A DNA stretch of 64,000 nt from Mycobacterium interjectum (GTDB lineage Bacteria > Actinomycetota > Actinomycetes > Mycobacteriales > Mycobacteriaceae). Below are positions 17,147 through 26,945 of this stretch, piece after piece. The notes below the pieces were generated by a model, which ran no database searches, had not been told where the DNA came from, and saw only the letters and a list, made by a program, of their open reading frames with translations. The DNA is taken from positions 33,812-97,811 of the forward strand of contig LQPB01000013.1 in the NCBI GenBank assembly GCA_002102225.1, in the 5' to 3' direction. The translations under genes and the position numbers were made by a program. Numbering within the stretch: position 1 is the stretch's first letter; every line of letters begins with the position of its first letter.

Positions 17147-18892
17147 GTGACACCACCGCCTCAGTCATCCGTGCTGTCGATGCTGCACGGGCGCGCCAGC
17201 CTGCGACCCGATGACATCGCGTTCACCTTCACCGATTACGAGGCCGACTTCGCCGGCGTGCCCGAAAGCCTCACGTGGTCGCAGCTGTCCCGCCGAACGC
17301 TCAATGTGGGACGCGAGCTCAGCCAGCACGGGTCGGCCGGCGACCGGGCGGTGATCCTGGCCCCCCAGGGCCTGCACTACATCGCGGCGTTCCTGGGATC
17401 GATGCAGGCCGGGCTCGTCGCGGTGCCGCTCCCGCTGCCGCACCGCGGTTCGACCAATGAGCGGGTGGGTGCGGTGCTGGCCGACACGTCGCCCGCGGTG
17501 GTTCTGACCACGTCCGCCCTCGCGCAAGACATCGCCGATTACATCGACCAAGCGGGCCTACCGGCCGCTCCGAAGATCGTCGAGGTCGATGCGCTGGATC
17601 TGGAAACCGACGCCGGAACGAGCGTTCGCACAGCCGATTTGCCGAGCACCGCCTATTTGCAGTACAGCTCGGGTTCCACCCGGCTGCCGACCGGGGTCAT
17701 GATCTCGCACCGCAACCTGCAGGTGAATTTTGACCAGCTGATGCGCAGCTTCTTCGCGGAGTCCCAGATCAAAGTCCCGTCGGATCTCACGATCGTTTCG
17801 TGGTTGCCCTTCTACCACGACATGGGCTTGGTGCTGGGGGTCTGCGCGCCGATCCTGGGCGGCTTCCGCGGCGAGCTGACCAGTCCCGTCGCGTTTTTGG
17901 AGCGGCCGGCCAGATGGGTGCAAGCGTTGGCGAGAAATCCGCACGCGTTTTCCGCGGCGCCCAACTTCGCCTACGACCTGGCCGCCCGCAAGACAACCGA
18001 GGCCGACCTGGCCGGGCTCGACCTCGGCGGGGTGGTGGGCATCATCAGCGGGGCCGAACGCGTCGAGCCGGCCACACTGCAACGCTTTGTTGATCGGTTC
18101 GCCCACTTCAATTTTCGCGATCATATGGTGCGTCCCTCGTACGGTCTGGCGGAAGCGACCGTCTTCGTGACGGCCGGCACCTGGAGCGATTCGTCGGGCG
18201 CGGTTCATTTCGACGCCGCGGAGCTCTCGGCCGGCCGTGTTCAGCGCTGCGCGGAGGACACCGGCACGGCGCTGGTCAAATACAAAGTGCCGCAATCACC
18301 CACGCTGCGCATCGTGGACTCCGACGGCCGCGAGTGCCCGCCCGGCGTGGTCGGCGAGATCTGGATCCATGGCCCCAACGTCGCCGACGGCTACTGGGGC
18401 AAACCGCCCGAGGAGCAGCGCTGCTTCGGCGCGGTGCTCGCCGAGCCGTCGCCGGGGACGCCCGAGGGACCGTGGCTGAGAACCGGCGACCTGGGTTTCG
18501 TCTTCTCCGGAGAGCTGTTCATCGTCGGCCGCATCAAGGATCTGCTGATCATCCGCGGGCGCAACCACTATCCCGAGGACATCGAGGCGACGGTCCAAGA
18601 GATCACCGGCGGCCGGGTCGCGGCGATATCGGTTCCGGTCAACAGCACCGAGAAGCTGGTCACCGTCGTCGAGCTCAAGAAGCGGGGCGAATCGGCCGAG
18701 GAGGCGACGCACTGGCTCACCGGTGTCAAAAGCGACGTCACCTCGGCGATATCCAACGCGCACGGGTTGGCTGTCGGGGACCTCGTCCTGGTACCGCCCG
18801 GGTCGATTCCCACCACGACGAGCGGCAAGATCCGGCGCGCCGCCTGCGTCGAGCAATACCGCCGGGACCAATTCACCCGACTGGACGCCTGA
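17147..18892 (+). CDS. fadD23: Long-chain fatty acyl-AMP ligase (FAAL), FadD21/FadD23 type
   Basis: 581 residues, normal FAAL length. GTG at 17147 has only a weak ribosome site (ACGGA). The adenylate-forming signature [11 protein letters not shown] is near residue 173, RTGDLGF is in the hinge region and TTSGKIRR lies near the C-terminus. FAALs turn a fatty acid into acyl-AMP and load it on a PKS carrier site rather than making CoA. Last gene of the cluster, 39 bases after the acyltransferase. Its PKS partner lacks an N-terminal loading ACP, so transfer must use another site or an in-trans carrier. FadD23 and FadD21 cannot be told apart by eye. Confidence 0.85.
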   Translation: MTPPPQSSVLSMLHGRASLRPDDIAFTFTDYEADFAGVPESLTWSQLSRRTLNVGRELSQHGSAGDRAVILAPQGLHYIAAFLGSMQAGLVAVPLPLPHRGSTNERVGAVLADTSPAVVLTTSALAQDIADYIDQAGLPAAPKIVEVDALDLETDAGTSVRTADLPSTAYLQYSSGSTRLPTGVMISHRNLQVNFDQLMRSFFAESQIKVPSDLTIVSWLPFYHDMGLVLGVCAPILGGFRGELTSPVAFLERPARWVQALARNPHAFSAAPNFAYDLAARKTTEADLAGLDLGGVVGIISGAERVEPATLQRFVDRFAHFNFRDHMVRPSYGLAEATVFVTAGTWSDSSGAVHFDAAELSAGRVQRCAEDTGTALVKYKVPQSPTLRIVDSDGRECPPGVVGEIWIHGPNVADGYWGKPPEEQRCFGAVLAEPSPGTPEGPWLRTGDLGFVFSGELFIVGRIKDLLIIRGRNHYPEDIEATVQEITGGRVAAISVPVNSTEKLVTVVELKKRGESAEEATHWLTGVKSDVTSAISNAHGLAVGDLVLVPPGSIPTTTSGKIRRAACVEQYRRDQFTRLDA

Positions 18893-18946
18893 GCCCGGAC
18901 CCGGTTGCACATAATGGTCCAACCGCACCGGCAAAGGAGCCATTCG

Positions 18947-20005
18947 ATGACCACAACCAGCGCGGACCGTCCGTTTCGCGTGATTCAGTGGACCACCGGC
19001 AACATCGGGCGCCGCTCGCTGCACGCCATCATCGGCCGGCCGGACATGGAGCTGGTCGGGGTGTACGCGCACGGCGCCGAAAAGGTCGGGGTCGACGCCG
19101 CCGAACTGTCCGGATGGCCGGAGCCGACCGGCGTCAAGGCCACCAACGACATCGACGCGCTGCTGGCCCTGCGGCCCGACGCGTGTTGCTATAACCCGTT
19201 GTGGCCCAACATCGATGAACTCGTGCGGCTGCTGGAGTCCGGCGTCAACGTGTGCACCAGCGCCGCGTGGATCACCGGCGGCAAGCAGACCCCGGAGGAC
19301 CGCAAGCGCATCGCGGACGCCTGCGAGCGGGGCGGTTCGACGATCTTCGGCAGCGGGGCGCACCCCGGGATGACGAACATGGTGGGCATGGTGCTGTCGG
19401 CCTCCTGCGAGCGCGTCGACGAGATCCGCATCACCGAGTCGGTGGACTGCTCGACGTACGAGTCGGCCGAAACCCAGACGGCAATGGGGTTCTCGCAGGA
19501 CCCCGACACCCCGGGGCTGGCCGAGAGTGTGCGCACCGAGAGCGAGGTCTTCGCGGAGTCCGCCGCGATGATGGCCGACGCGATCGGCGCGAAGCTGGAC
19601 AGGATGGCCTTCGACGTCACCTTCACCGCGGCCACCGCCGACTCCGATCTGGGCTTCATGAAGATCCCCGCGGGAACGGTGGGCAGCGTCTACGGCTACC
19701 ACCGCGGCTGGGAAGGCGACCGCAACGTGGTCAGCGTCGGGTTCAACTGGACCATGGGCAATCACGTGGTGCCACCCAAACCCCTCGAGCACGGCCACGT
19801 CATTCAGGTATTCGGCCTGCCCAACATGCGCACCGTGCTGCACTGCCTGCCGCCGAAGGATTGGACGGAGCCCGGATTCATGGGGCTGGGGATGATCTAC
19901 ACCGCGATGCCGGTGACCAACGCGGTCCCGGCCGTCGTGGCCGCCAAGCCCGGCATCGTCACGCTCGCCGACCTACCGCCGGTCACCGGCCGGCTGGCCC
20001 GCTGA
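18947..20005 (+). CDS. NAD(P)-dependent oxidoreductase, dihydrodipicolinate-reductase-like
   Basis: 352 residues from ATG 18947, chosen because AAAGGAG lies seven to eight bases upstream; a longer frame from 18905 has no such site. The N-terminal Rossmann segment contains QWTTGNIGRRSL, and the C-terminal part resembles the DapB/2,4-diaminopentanoate-dehydrogenase-like group common in mycobacteria. The substrate is unknown. Do not read it as lysine-pathway DapB: it is longer and the context is lipid genes. It lies 54 bases after fadD, so it could be read from the same transcript, and is followed by mmpS-mmpL. Confidence 0.75.
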   Translation: MTTTSADRPFRVIQWTTGNIGRRSLHAIIGRPDMELVGVYAHGAEKVGVDAAELSGWPEPTGVKATNDIDALLALRPDACCYNPLWPNIDELVRLLESGVNVCTSAAWITGGKQTPEDRKRIADACERGGSTIFGSGAHPGMTNMVGMVLSASCERVDEIRITESVDCSTYESAETQTAMGFSQDPDTPGLAESVRTESEVFAESAAMMADAIGAKLDRMAFDVTFTAATADSDLGFMKIPAGTVGSVYGYHRGWEGDRNVVSVGFNWTMGNHVVPPKPLEHGHVIQVFGLPNMRTVLHCLPPKDWTEPGFMGLGMIYTAMPVTNAVPAVVAAKPGIVTLADLPPVTGRLAR

Positions 20006-20067
20006 CCGACCCCGTGTTGGTCGTCACAAAGTCGGCACCCCGAGGAACGGTTCCGTGCACTACGGTT

Positions 20068-20091
20068 TACGATGCTTAGCTGAGCAATGTA
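20068..20091. promoter_or_regulatory. Imperfect 24-bp palindrome and -10-like element before mmpS
   Basis: TAC..TGCT.AGCT.AGCA..GTA: 18 of 24 positions match their reverse complement. The left end overlaps TACGAT (20068-20073), a TANNNT hexamer. The site is 60 to 85 bases before the preferred mmpS start. It could be an operator for a regulator encoded elsewhere. No regulator gene is adjacent. Confidence 0.4.
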
Positions 20092-20152
20092 TCGGCAAAC
20101 CGGCGTTGTCGGTGACGCCGGTGGTCCGCAGGGCAAGGGGAAGGCGGTCGAG

Positions 20153-20590
20153 GTGAAGGCCCTAACCCGGGCGCTCCGACGAGCGTGGATTCCACTGGTG
20201 TTGGTGGTCGTGCTCGCCGTCTCAACCTTGGTCGTCTCGCGGCTACACAAAATCTTCGGGTCCCAGGACCTCAACGCGAATGCGGGCAAGGGCATCGAGA
20301 TCGTGCAGTTCAATCCGAAGGTCGTCGTCTACGACGTCTCCGGCCCGCCGGGCTCCACCGCGAACATCAACTACTGGGACGAGAACGCCAACACCCACCA
20401 AATCAACAACGCCCCGCTGCCCTGGTCGACCACCATCTCCACCACGCTTCCGTCGGTGAGCGCCAATATCATGGCGCAAAGCGACGGCAGCCGAATCAGC
20501 TGCAAGATCATCGTCGACGGTGTCGTCCGCGATAACCAGAATTCCGACGGCCATAACGCCCAGACCTTCTGCCTGGTGAAGTCCGCATGA
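20153..20590 (+). CDS. mmpS: MmpS family accessory protein
   Basis: 145 residues. GTG at 20153 is preferred because GGGGAAGG ends eight bases upstream and the protein then starts just before the single membrane helix (AWIPLVLVVV), as in known MmpS proteins; ATG at 20087 in the same frame would add 22 residues but has no ribosome site. After the helix comes the extracytoplasmic beta-sandwich-like domain with two Cys (SCKI and FCLV) that could pair. MmpS proteins assist their cognate MmpL. The stop overlaps the mmpL start (ATGA), so the two are translationally coupled. The subtype (MmpS4/MmpS5-like) is uncertain. Confidence 0.85.
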   Translation: MKALTRALRRAWIPLVLVVVLAVSTLVVSRLHKIFGSQDLNANAGKGIEIVQFNPKVVVYDVSGPPGSTANINYWDENANTHQINNAPLPWSTTISTTLPSVSANIMAQSDGSRISCKIIVDGVVRDNQNSDGHNAQTFCLVKSA

Positions 20591-23523
20591 CCGACATCGA
20601 CAAGGCCGATTCCAGCGCCAGAAGCGCCGCAGACGACGAAGCCACGGGCCCGATCTCGACCAACAAGCCCAGCATGGCCGATCGCGGCCACCGTCCTTAT
20701 CTCCCCCACGCGATCCGCATCTTCGCGATACCGATCATTGTGGCCTGGGTGGCCATCACCGTCTTGGTGAACGTCATCGTTCCCACGCTGGAAAAAGTCG
20801 GCGAGGCGCATTCGGCGCCGATGACGCCGCTGGACGCGCCGTCGATGAAGGCGATGATGCGGATGGGCCACAACTTCCGCGAATTCGATTCCAACAGCAC
20901 GGTGATGATCGTGCTGGAGGGCCAGCAAACCCTCGGCCCCGAAGCGCACCAGTACTACGACAAGCTGATTCGACAGCTCCGCCAGGACCCCAAGCACATC
21001 CAGCACATCCAGGACTTCTGGGGCGACCGGCTGACGGCGGCGGGCGCTCAGAGCGCCGACGCCAAGGGTGCCTATGTGCAGATAAACCTCGCCGGTAATC
21101 AAGGCACCACGCTGGCAAACGAGTCCGTGGACGCGGTCCGCAAGGTGATCGACGAGAACAAGGCGCCACCCGGGGTGAAGGCCTACGTCACCGGTCCCGC
21201 CGCGCTGTCCGATGACATGCACATCATCGGCAACGCCAGCCTGGCCAAGATCACGCTGTTCACGCTGGGCGCCATCGCGATCATGTTGCTGCTGGTGTAC
21301 CGGTCCATCGTCACCACGCTCGTGCAGCTGTTCATGACCTTTGTCGCCCTGGCGTGTTCGCGGGGAGTGGTCGCGGTTCTGGCCTATCACAACGCATTCG
21401 GGCTCACGACCTTCGCCGCGAACATCCTCACCATGCTGGCGATCGCCGCCGGAACGGACTACGGCATCTTCCTCGTCGGCCGCTATCAGGAAGCACTGGC
21501 CGCCGGTGAGGATCGAGAAAGCGCGTACTACACCACGTTCAAGGGCGTTGCCCCGGTGGTCTTGGGCTCGGGCCTGACGATCGCGGGGGCGACGTATTGC
21601 CTGAGTTTTTCGCGGTTGCCCTGGTTCAACACCATGGGCGCACCCGTGGCGATCGGCATGCTGGTCGTGGTCGCGGCGGGGCTCACGCTGGGCCCCGCGG
21701 TTGTCTTCGCCGGCAGTCGCTTCCACCTGTTTGAAAAGCAGGCCAAGCGCGGTCGGCTGTGGCGGCGGGTGGGCACCGCGGTAGTGCGTTGGCCCGCACC
21801 GATTTTGGCCGTCAGTGGCGCGGTCGTGCTGGTCGGCATGATCGCCCTGCCGAGCTATCACACGAGCTACAACGACCGCCATTACCTGCCGTTGTCGGCC
21901 CCGTCCAATCAAGGGCAAGAGGCGGCGAACCGGCATTTCTCCGAGGCGCGGATGAATCCCGACCTGTTGATGGTCGAGTCCGACCATGACATGCGAAACC
22001 CGGCCGACATGCTGGTGTTGGACCGGGTGGCAAAGAACGAGATGCGCACGCAGGGCATCGCCATGGTCCAGGACATCACCCGACCGCTGGGAATCCCGAT
22101 CCAGCACAGCTCGATTCCGTTCCAGAACAGCATCCAGAGCCAGACGACGATGCAGAACATGAGCTTCCTCAAGGACCGCATCGCCGACATCCTGAGGATG
22201 GCCAACGACCTGCAGACCCAGATCGACACCACCCAACGCCAGTACGAGGTGTCGCTGGACCTGGCCAATGCCGCCGACGACAGCGCAAAGACGACCGAGG
22301 TGACATCGCAGATCACCGACAAGTTACGCGACCACATCGCGGATTTCGACGACACCTTCCGGCCGATACGCAGCTACTTCTACTGGGAAAGGCACTGCTA
22401 CGACATTCCCTTGTGCATCGGCATACGGTCCCTCTTCGACACGTTCGACGGCTTCGACCAGCTCGCCGAGCAGTTCCACTACCTCACCGCCGACATCGCG
22501 CACACCGCCAAGGCCACCCACGACCTGAACGCGCTGTTCCCCGTGCTGATCTCGACACTGAAGAACACCAGAGGCATCACGCTGACGCTCTACCAGACGT
22601 TCAAGGCGATGATCGATCAGATGGAGGCGATGAGTAACACCGCCATCGTGATGGGGCAAAGCTTCGATCAGTCCAAGAACGACGACTTCTTCTACCTGCC
22701 GCCGGAGGCGTTCGACAACCCCGATTTCCAGACGGGCCTTCGCATGTTCCTGTCACCGGACGGTAAGTCGGCCCGTTTCTTCATCACCCATCAGGGCGAC
22801 CCGATGACGCCGGAGGGCATCGCACGGGTCGACGCCGAACGCACCGCCGCCCAGGAGGCGCTGAAACAGTCGTCGCTGTCGGATGCCCGGGTGTATCTCG
22901 GCGGAACCGCCGCGACGTTCAGGGACATGGCCGACGGCGAGAAATACGACCTGATGATCGCCGTGGTGTCGGCGCTCACGCTGATCTTCATGATCATGCT
23001 GCTGCTCACCCGCAGCGTGGTGGCCGCGCTGGTGATCGTCGGCACCGCGGCCAGTTCCATCGCCGCATCGTTCGGGCTGTCGGTGCTGATTTGGCAGGAC
23101 CTGTTCGGCATCAGAATCCACTGGATCGTGATGGCGCTGTCGGTCATCATCCTGCTGGCCGTCGGGTCCGACTACAACCTCTTGCTGGTATCGCGGTTCA
23201 AAGAGGAAATCCATCACGGGCTGAAGACGGGGATCATCCGATCGATGGCCGGCACCGGTGGGGTGGTGACGGCCGCCGGCCTGGTGTTCGCCTTCACCAT
23301 GGCGGCGATGCTCGGCAGCGAGCTGCGCGTCCTCGGGCAGTTCGGGTCGACGGTGTGCATCGGCCTGCTGCTCGACACCCTGATCGTGCGCACGCTATTG
23401 ATGCCGTCGATCGCCACCCTGCTCGGGCGCTGGTTCTGGTGGCCGCTCGTCGTCCACCCGCGCGGTGACTACGGCCGTCCCCCCGCCGTGACGGCGCCGG
23501 TACCGTCAGCCGCCAGGAGCTAG
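20587..23523 (+). CDS. mmpL: MmpL family transporter (MmpL4/MmpL5-like)
   Basis: 978 residues. N-terminal cytoplasmic tail of about 35 residues, then transmembrane helix, periplasmic domain, helix bundle with GTDYGIF, second periplasmic domain with a helical hairpin, and a final bundle with GSDYNLL. The Asp-Tyr pairs are the MmpL proton-relay residues. It is clearly different from the mmpL10-like gene 5 kb upstream and belongs to the group that works with an MmpS. Possible substrates known for the group are glycopeptidolipids, siderophores or drugs; nothing here decides. The last 18 bases overlap the 3' end of convergent degV. Confidence 0.88.
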   Translation: MTDIDKADSSARSAADDEATGPISTNKPSMADRGHRPYLPHAIRIFAIPIIVAWVAITVLVNVIVPTLEKVGEAHSAPMTPLDAPSMKAMMRMGHNFREFDSNSTVMIVLEGQQTLGPEAHQYYDKLIRQLRQDPKHIQHIQDFWGDRLTAAGAQSADAKGAYVQINLAGNQGTTLANESVDAVRKVIDENKAPPGVKAYVTGPAALSDDMHIIGNASLAKITLFTLGAIAIMLLLVYRSIVTTLVQLFMTFVALACSRGVVAVLAYHNAFGLTTFAANILTMLAIAAGTDYGIFLVGRYQEALAAGEDRESAYYTTFKGVAPVVLGSGLTIAGATYCLSFSRLPWFNTMGAPVAIGMLVVVAAGLTLGPAVVFAGSRFHLFEKQAKRGRLWRRVGTAVVRWPAPILAVSGAVVLVGMIALPSYHTSYNDRHYLPLSAPSNQGQEAANRHFSEARMNPDLLMVESDHDMRNPADMLVLDRVAKNEMRTQGIAMVQDITRPLGIPIQHSSIPFQNSIQSQTTMQNMSFLKDRIADILRMANDLQTQIDTTQRQYEVSLDLANAADDSAKTTEVTSQITDKLRDHIADFDDTFRPIRSYFYWERHCYDIPLCIGIRSLFDTFDGFDQLAEQFHYLTADIAHTAKATHDLNALFPVLISTLKNTRGITLTLYQTFKAMIDQMEAMSNTAIVMGQSFDQSKNDDFFYLPPEAFDNPDFQTGLRMFLSPDGKSARFFITHQGDPMTPEGIARVDAERTAAQEALKQSSLSDARVYLGGTAATFRDMADGEKYDLMIAVVSALTLIFMIMLLLTRSVVAALVIVGTAASSIAASFGLSVLIWQDLFGIRIHWIVMALSVIILLAVGSDYNLLLVSRFKEEIHHGLKTGIIRSMAGTGGVVTAAGLVFAFTMAAMLGSELRVLGQFGSTVCIGLLLDTLIVRTLLMPSIATLLGRWFWWPLVVHPRGDYGRPPAVTAPVPSAARS

Positions 23524-24342
23524 GTCCAGACACACCGCGACGGCGCCCGGCCCGACATGCAGCCCCAGCACCGGCCCCAACGGGCTGAGGATCGCCGGTT
23601 CGCAGGCCGGTAGCCGCTCCGCCAGGGTCGCCGCCACCTCCTTCGCGCCGTCCGGGTTGATGACATGGTGCACCGCCAGGGCGGCGGGCGCCTCACCGAC
23701 GACCTCACAGACCCGGTCGATCATCGCCGCGGTCGCGTGGGTAACGGTGCGGATCCGTTGGGCCAGCACGAGTTTGCCGTCGTCGATGCGCAGCACCGGC
23801 TTGAGCGCCAGCGCGGTGCCCAGCCACGCCGTGGCCCCGCCGATCCGCCCGCTGCGACGCAGGTTGTCCAGCCGGTGCACCACGATGAACGCCCGGCCGC
23901 GCGACACGGCCGACGCCGCGGCGCCGGCGACCGCGTCCAGGTCGCCGCCGTCGGCCGCGGCCCGGGCGGCGGCCAGCGCGACGAAACCGGTGCCCATCGC
24001 CGCGGACCGCGAGTCGACGACGCGCACGCTCGGGTCGAGGTCGGCCGCCGTGCGCTGGGCGGCAGCGCAGGTTCCCGACAGCGCCGAGGAGATGTGCACC
24101 GCCACCACCCCGTCGCCCCCGCTGTCGGCCAGCGCCTGCTGGTAGGCGTTGGCCAGTTCGGCGGGGGTAGCCGCCGCGGTGGTGGCGTGCCGCTGGTAGA
24201 TGTCGTCGGGGATGTCGTCGACGCCGTCGCGCAGGTCGCGGCCGTCCAGCAGGATGTGCAGCGGAACCACTCGTATCGACCACTTTTCGAGCAGTTCGGC
24301 GGGCAAGCGCGACGACGCATCGGTCACCACCACGACAGCCAT
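23506..24342 (-). CDS. DegV family fatty-acid-binding protein
   Basis: 278 residues. N-terminal VVTDASSRLP and HISSALSGT are the Thr/Ser-rich lipid-head-group-binding segments of DegV proteins, which bind fatty acids for FakA-type kinases; whether this protein has a kinase partner is unknown. Same place as Rv2417c, next to octT with a four-base gap. Its 3' end overlaps mmpL on the other strand, which marks the junction between backbone and the lipid cluster. Confidence 0.85.
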   Translation of the reverse strand: MAVVVVTDASSRLPAELLEKWSIRVVPLHILLDGRDLRDGVDDIPDDIYQRHATTAAATPAELANAYQQALADSGGDGVVAVHISSALSGTCAAAQRTAADLDPSVRVVDSRSAAMGTGFVALAAARAAADGGDLDAVAGAAASAVSRGRAFIVVHRLDNLRRSGRIGGATAWLGTALALKPVLRIDDGKLVLAQRIRTVTHATAAMIDRVCEVVGEAPAALAVHHVINPDGAKEVAATLAERLPACEPAILSPLGPVLGLHVGPGAVAVCLDLAPGG

Positions 24343-24346
24343 GCGC

Positions 24347-25108
24347 CTACCCGCGTGGCTTCTGGTCGGGCACTTCAGATTTCTGCATCGCCTCGGCCAG
24401 CGCCTTGAGCATCAGCTCGGCAACCGCCTGGTGGGCTTCGAAGTTCCAGTGGATGCCGTCGGGATTGCCGCGCCCACTCATCACCTGTTCGGCCACCGCG
24501 GCCTTGAGGTCCACCAGCGGAACGTCGTGCTGCCGCGCCCATTCGGTGATCGCCGCCACGGTCCCGGGCCGGCCGTGGTGGGCCTTGCCGTAGGTCTCGG
24601 CGATGTGCACCGACGGCAATGACGCGACAATCGGGATGCCGGGGCGATTGAAATCGATTGCGGCACGGGTTTGTTCGAGGTATTCGGCGGTCAAATGCGG
24701 CGGCAGGGCCGGCCGCGCCACCGGCGAGAGCCGGGGCTGCAGCCAGCCGTAGCCGTCGCGGGCCCAGCGCCGTAGCCAGGGCGGCCGCACGTAGCGGATC
24801 AGCTCGCGCACCGCGGTCGGCAACACCGACGGCAGCGAATCCATCCCGCCGGTCGCGAAGATCACCGCCCCCGCCCGGGGCAGCGCCGCCCAGGCCCGGG
24901 GGTCCTGGGTCGCAGCCCACCAGATGTCGCGGCTGGTCCAGCCGATGCGCCCGATCAGCTCTACATCCCAATCAAGTTGTGCAGCAACAATATTGGGCCA
25001 GATGCGCGGATCGTCGGCGGGCAGTCCGCCGGTCGGTCCGTAATAGGACAGGGAGTCGGCGAACACCAGCAGCGTGGGCCGGGACCGGGGGGAACGTTCA
25101 GAGGACAT
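24347..25108 (-). CDS. octT: Diglucosylglycerate octanoyltransferase
   Basis: 253 residues from ATG 25108; a longer frame to 25180 is rejected because it would overlap gpgP heavily. SGNH-hydrolase-like: FADSLSYYG near residue 17 holds the nucleophile-type Ser, and PDGIHW near residue 223 holds the Asp/His pair. The Rv2418c homologue octanoylates diglucosylglycerate, an early step of methylglucose lipopolysaccharide synthesis. It overlaps gpgP by 11 bases, and GpgP makes the glucosylglycerate precursor, so the pair is functionally linked. Confidence 0.87.
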   Translation of the reverse strand: MSSERSPRSRPTLLVFADSLSYYGPTGGLPADDPRIWPNIVAAQLDWDVELIGRIGWTSRDIWWAATQDPRAWAALPRAGAVIFATGGMDSLPSVLPTAVRELIRYVRPPWLRRWARDGYGWLQPRLSPVARPALPPHLTAEYLEQTRAAIDFNRPGIPIVASLPSVHIAETYGKAHHGRPGTVAAITEWARQHDVPLVDLKAAVAEQVMSGRGNPDGIHWNFEAHQAVAELMLKALAEAMQKSEVPDQKPRG

Positions 25109-25778
25109 CGTTGGAAACCTGCGCCGAAGCGTTCCACACGTCCAGGCGCCAGCGGATGGCGTCGAAATCGGCGCCCGCACCCCAGTCGTCGGAATGGCCC
25201 GACAGCTGCACCCAACTGGCGTTGCCCATGCCGCCCAGGACCGGCCAGTTGCCGACCGGGAGCCGCAGCAGCGCGGCCGACAAGGCGGCGATCAGCCCGC
25301 CGTGGGCCACCAGCACCACCGGCCGCTCCGGCTGGTTCGGATCGCCCCACTCCGACTCGCCGGAGACCAGTTCGGCGACCAGCGGCAGGCTGCGGGCGGC
25401 CACGTCGACCCTGCTTTCCCCGCCATGCGGCGCCCACGTCGCGTCCTCGCGCCACGCCAGGCGGGCGCCGGGCGCCTCGACGTCGATCTGGGCGTGCGTC
25501 AGGCCCTGCCAATCACCCAGGTGGGTCTCGCGCAACCGATCGTCCACCCAAACCTTCAGCCCCGTGCGCTCCCCCAGCTTGACGGCCGTGTCGTACGCGC
25601 GCCGCAGGTCCGACGAGACGATCAGCAACGGCTGCAGCTTGCCCAGCACCTCCGCGGCGGCGACGGCCTGCGCGCGGCCCAGCTCGCTGAGCTCGGTGTC
25701 CAGCTGGCCCTGCATCCGGCTGCCGAGATTGAAATCGGTCTGCCCGTGCCGCAACATCACCAGCCGGCGGACTCTCAT
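25098..25778 (-). CDS. gpgP: Glucosyl-3-phosphoglycerate phosphatase
   Basis: 226 residues. Histidine-phosphatase (phosphoglycerate-mutase-like) fold: LRHGQT with His11 as the phosphate acceptor, and VAHGGL as the second catalytic His. The Rv2419c homologue removes phosphate from glucosyl-3-phosphoglycerate in methylglucose lipopolysaccharide synthesis. The start overlaps the rsfS stop (ATGA). The older label phosphoglycerate mutase is less specific. Confidence 0.9.
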   Translation of the reverse strand: MRVRRLVMLRHGQTDFNLGSRMQGQLDTELSELGRAQAVAAAEVLGKLQPLLIVSSDLRRAYDTAVKLGERTGLKVWVDDRLRETHLGDWQGLTHAQIDVEAPGARLAWREDATWAPHGGESRVDVAARSLPLVAELVSGESEWGDPNQPERPVVLVAHGGLIAALSAALLRLPVGNWPVLGGMGNASWVQLSGHSDDWGAGADFDAIRWRLDVWNASAQVSNDVL

Positions 25779-26182
25779 TGCGCGCTCGCCGAGTCGGCCG
25801 GGTCGTCCGAGTCCTCGTCCCGCTCATCGAGGTCCACCGGCACCACCGGGCAATCACCCCACAGGCGGTCCAGGGCGTAGAAGTTGCGATCGTCCTGATG
25901 CTGGATGTGCACGACGATGTCGCGGTAGTCCAGCAGCGTCCAACGCCCCTCGCGGGCGCCCTCACGCCGCGCCGGCCGGTAACCCGCCCTGCGCATTTTC
26001 TCCTCGACCTCGTCGACGATCGCGTTGACCTGCCGCTCGTTGGACGCCGAGGCGATGACGAAGCAGTCCGTGATCACCAGCTGGCCCGAGACGTCGATAA
26101 CCAGCACGTCGTCGGCAAGTTTCGAGGCGGCCGCGCGGGCGGCGACGCTCGCCATGTCGATCGCCTCCTGCGTGGCGGTCAC
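25775..26182 (-). CDS. rsfS: Ribosomal silencing factor RsfS
   Basis: 135 residues from GTG 26182, which overlaps the nadD stop (GTGA). Iojap/RsfS fold: [16 protein letters not shown] followed by GYRPARREG and [13 protein letters not shown] are family hallmarks. RsfS binds ribosomal protein L14 and blocks joining of subunits in poor nutrition. The acidic tail DERDEDSDD is typical of mycobacterial copies. nadD-rsfS adjacency is widely conserved. Confidence 0.93.
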   Translation of the reverse strand: MTATQEAIDMASVAARAAASKLADDVLVIDVSGQLVITDCFVIASASNERQVNAIVDEVEEKMRRAGYRPARREGAREGRWTLLDYRDIVVHIQHQDDRNFYALDRLWGDCPVVPVDLDERDEDSDDPADSASAQ

Positions 26183-26823
26183 GGGGTGTTCCCGGTGGCC
26201 AGGGTGGATCGTTCGGCGCGGTACAGGCGGCGCTTGGAGACGTATTGCACGACGCCGTCGGGCATCAGGTACCACAGCGGGCGGCCCTGCTCGGCGCGTT
26301 GGCGGCAGTCGGTCGACGAGATCGCCAGCGCCGGGATCTCGACGAGGGTCAGCGCGTCCTCGGTCAGCTCGCCCAGCACGCCGGTGATGTGTTCGCGCCG
26401 CAGCTCGTATCCGGGGCGGCTGACGCCGATGAACCGCGCCAGCCCGAACAGCTCTTCCCAGCCCTGCCAGGACAGGATGCTTTCCAGCGCGTCGGCGCCG
26501 GTGATGAAGTAGAGCCGCGATTCCGGGTTGAGGGCGTGCAGATCCCGCAGTGTGTCCCGGGTGTAGGTGGGCCCGCCGCGGTCGATGTCGACCCGGCTCA
26601 CCGAGAAGCGGGGGTTGGACGCGGTGGCGATCACCGTCATCAGGTAGCGGTCCTCGGCGGCTGAGACGTGCCGGCTCTTCTGCCACGGCTGGCCGCTGGG
26701 CACGAACACCACCTCATCGAGGTCGAACAGGTCGGCAACCTCACTGGCGGCAACCAGGTGGCCGTAATGGATGGGGTCGAACGTCCCACCCATCACTCCC
26801 AACCTGCGAAGCTGCTTTTGCAC
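26179..26823 (-). CDS. nadD: Nicotinate-mononucleotide adenylyltransferase
   Basis: 214 residues. [11 protein letters not shown] is the nucleotidyltransferase GxFxPxHxGH motif and ISSTDCR is the second signature. It makes nicotinate adenine dinucleotide, which NadE (44.3-46.3 kb) then amidates. The start is uncertain: GTG 26823 gives a length close to the M. tuberculosis protein, and a TAAGCT hexamer eight bases upstream suggests a leaderless mRNA. The frame is open much further upstream, but that part is Arg-rich and not nadD-like. Confidence 0.92.
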   Translation of the reverse strand: MQKQLRRLGVMGGTFDPIHYGHLVAASEVADLFDLDEVVFVPSGQPWQKSRHVSAAEDRYLMTVIATASNPRFSVSRVDIDRGGPTYTRDTLRDLHALNPESRLYFITGADALESILSWQGWEELFGLARFIGVSRPGYELRREHITGVLGELTEDALTLVEIPALAISSTDCRQRAEQGRPLWYLMPDGVVQYVSKRRLYRAERSTLATGNTP

Positions 26824-26877
26824 GATGTGCCAGCTTACTTGAGCGTTTGAGCGAGACCGATTTCCCGGCTGACGCCT

Positions 26878-26940
26878 GCGCGAGCGTGCGCATTTGCACG
26901 GCGAGTGCGCCGTGTCGCCGTACCAACACGCACGCTGGGC
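26878..26940. repeat. Dispersed palindromic element, copy A
   Basis: About 63 bases, just beyond the stop of the VWA gene. The ends AGCGTGCG (26883-26890) and CGCACGCT (26929-26936) are inverted repeats. It shares GCGCGAG and the block GTGTCGCCG.ACCAACACGCAC with a second element at 46955-47018. It may fold into a hairpin and end transcription of the VWA operon. It lies directly upstream of nadD. Confidence 0.6.
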
Positions 26941-26945
26941 AAAAT

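Noticed and set aside
18947..20005. Lysine-pathway dapB
   Set aside because: Too long, with only the Rossmann part similar, and set among lipid transport genes.
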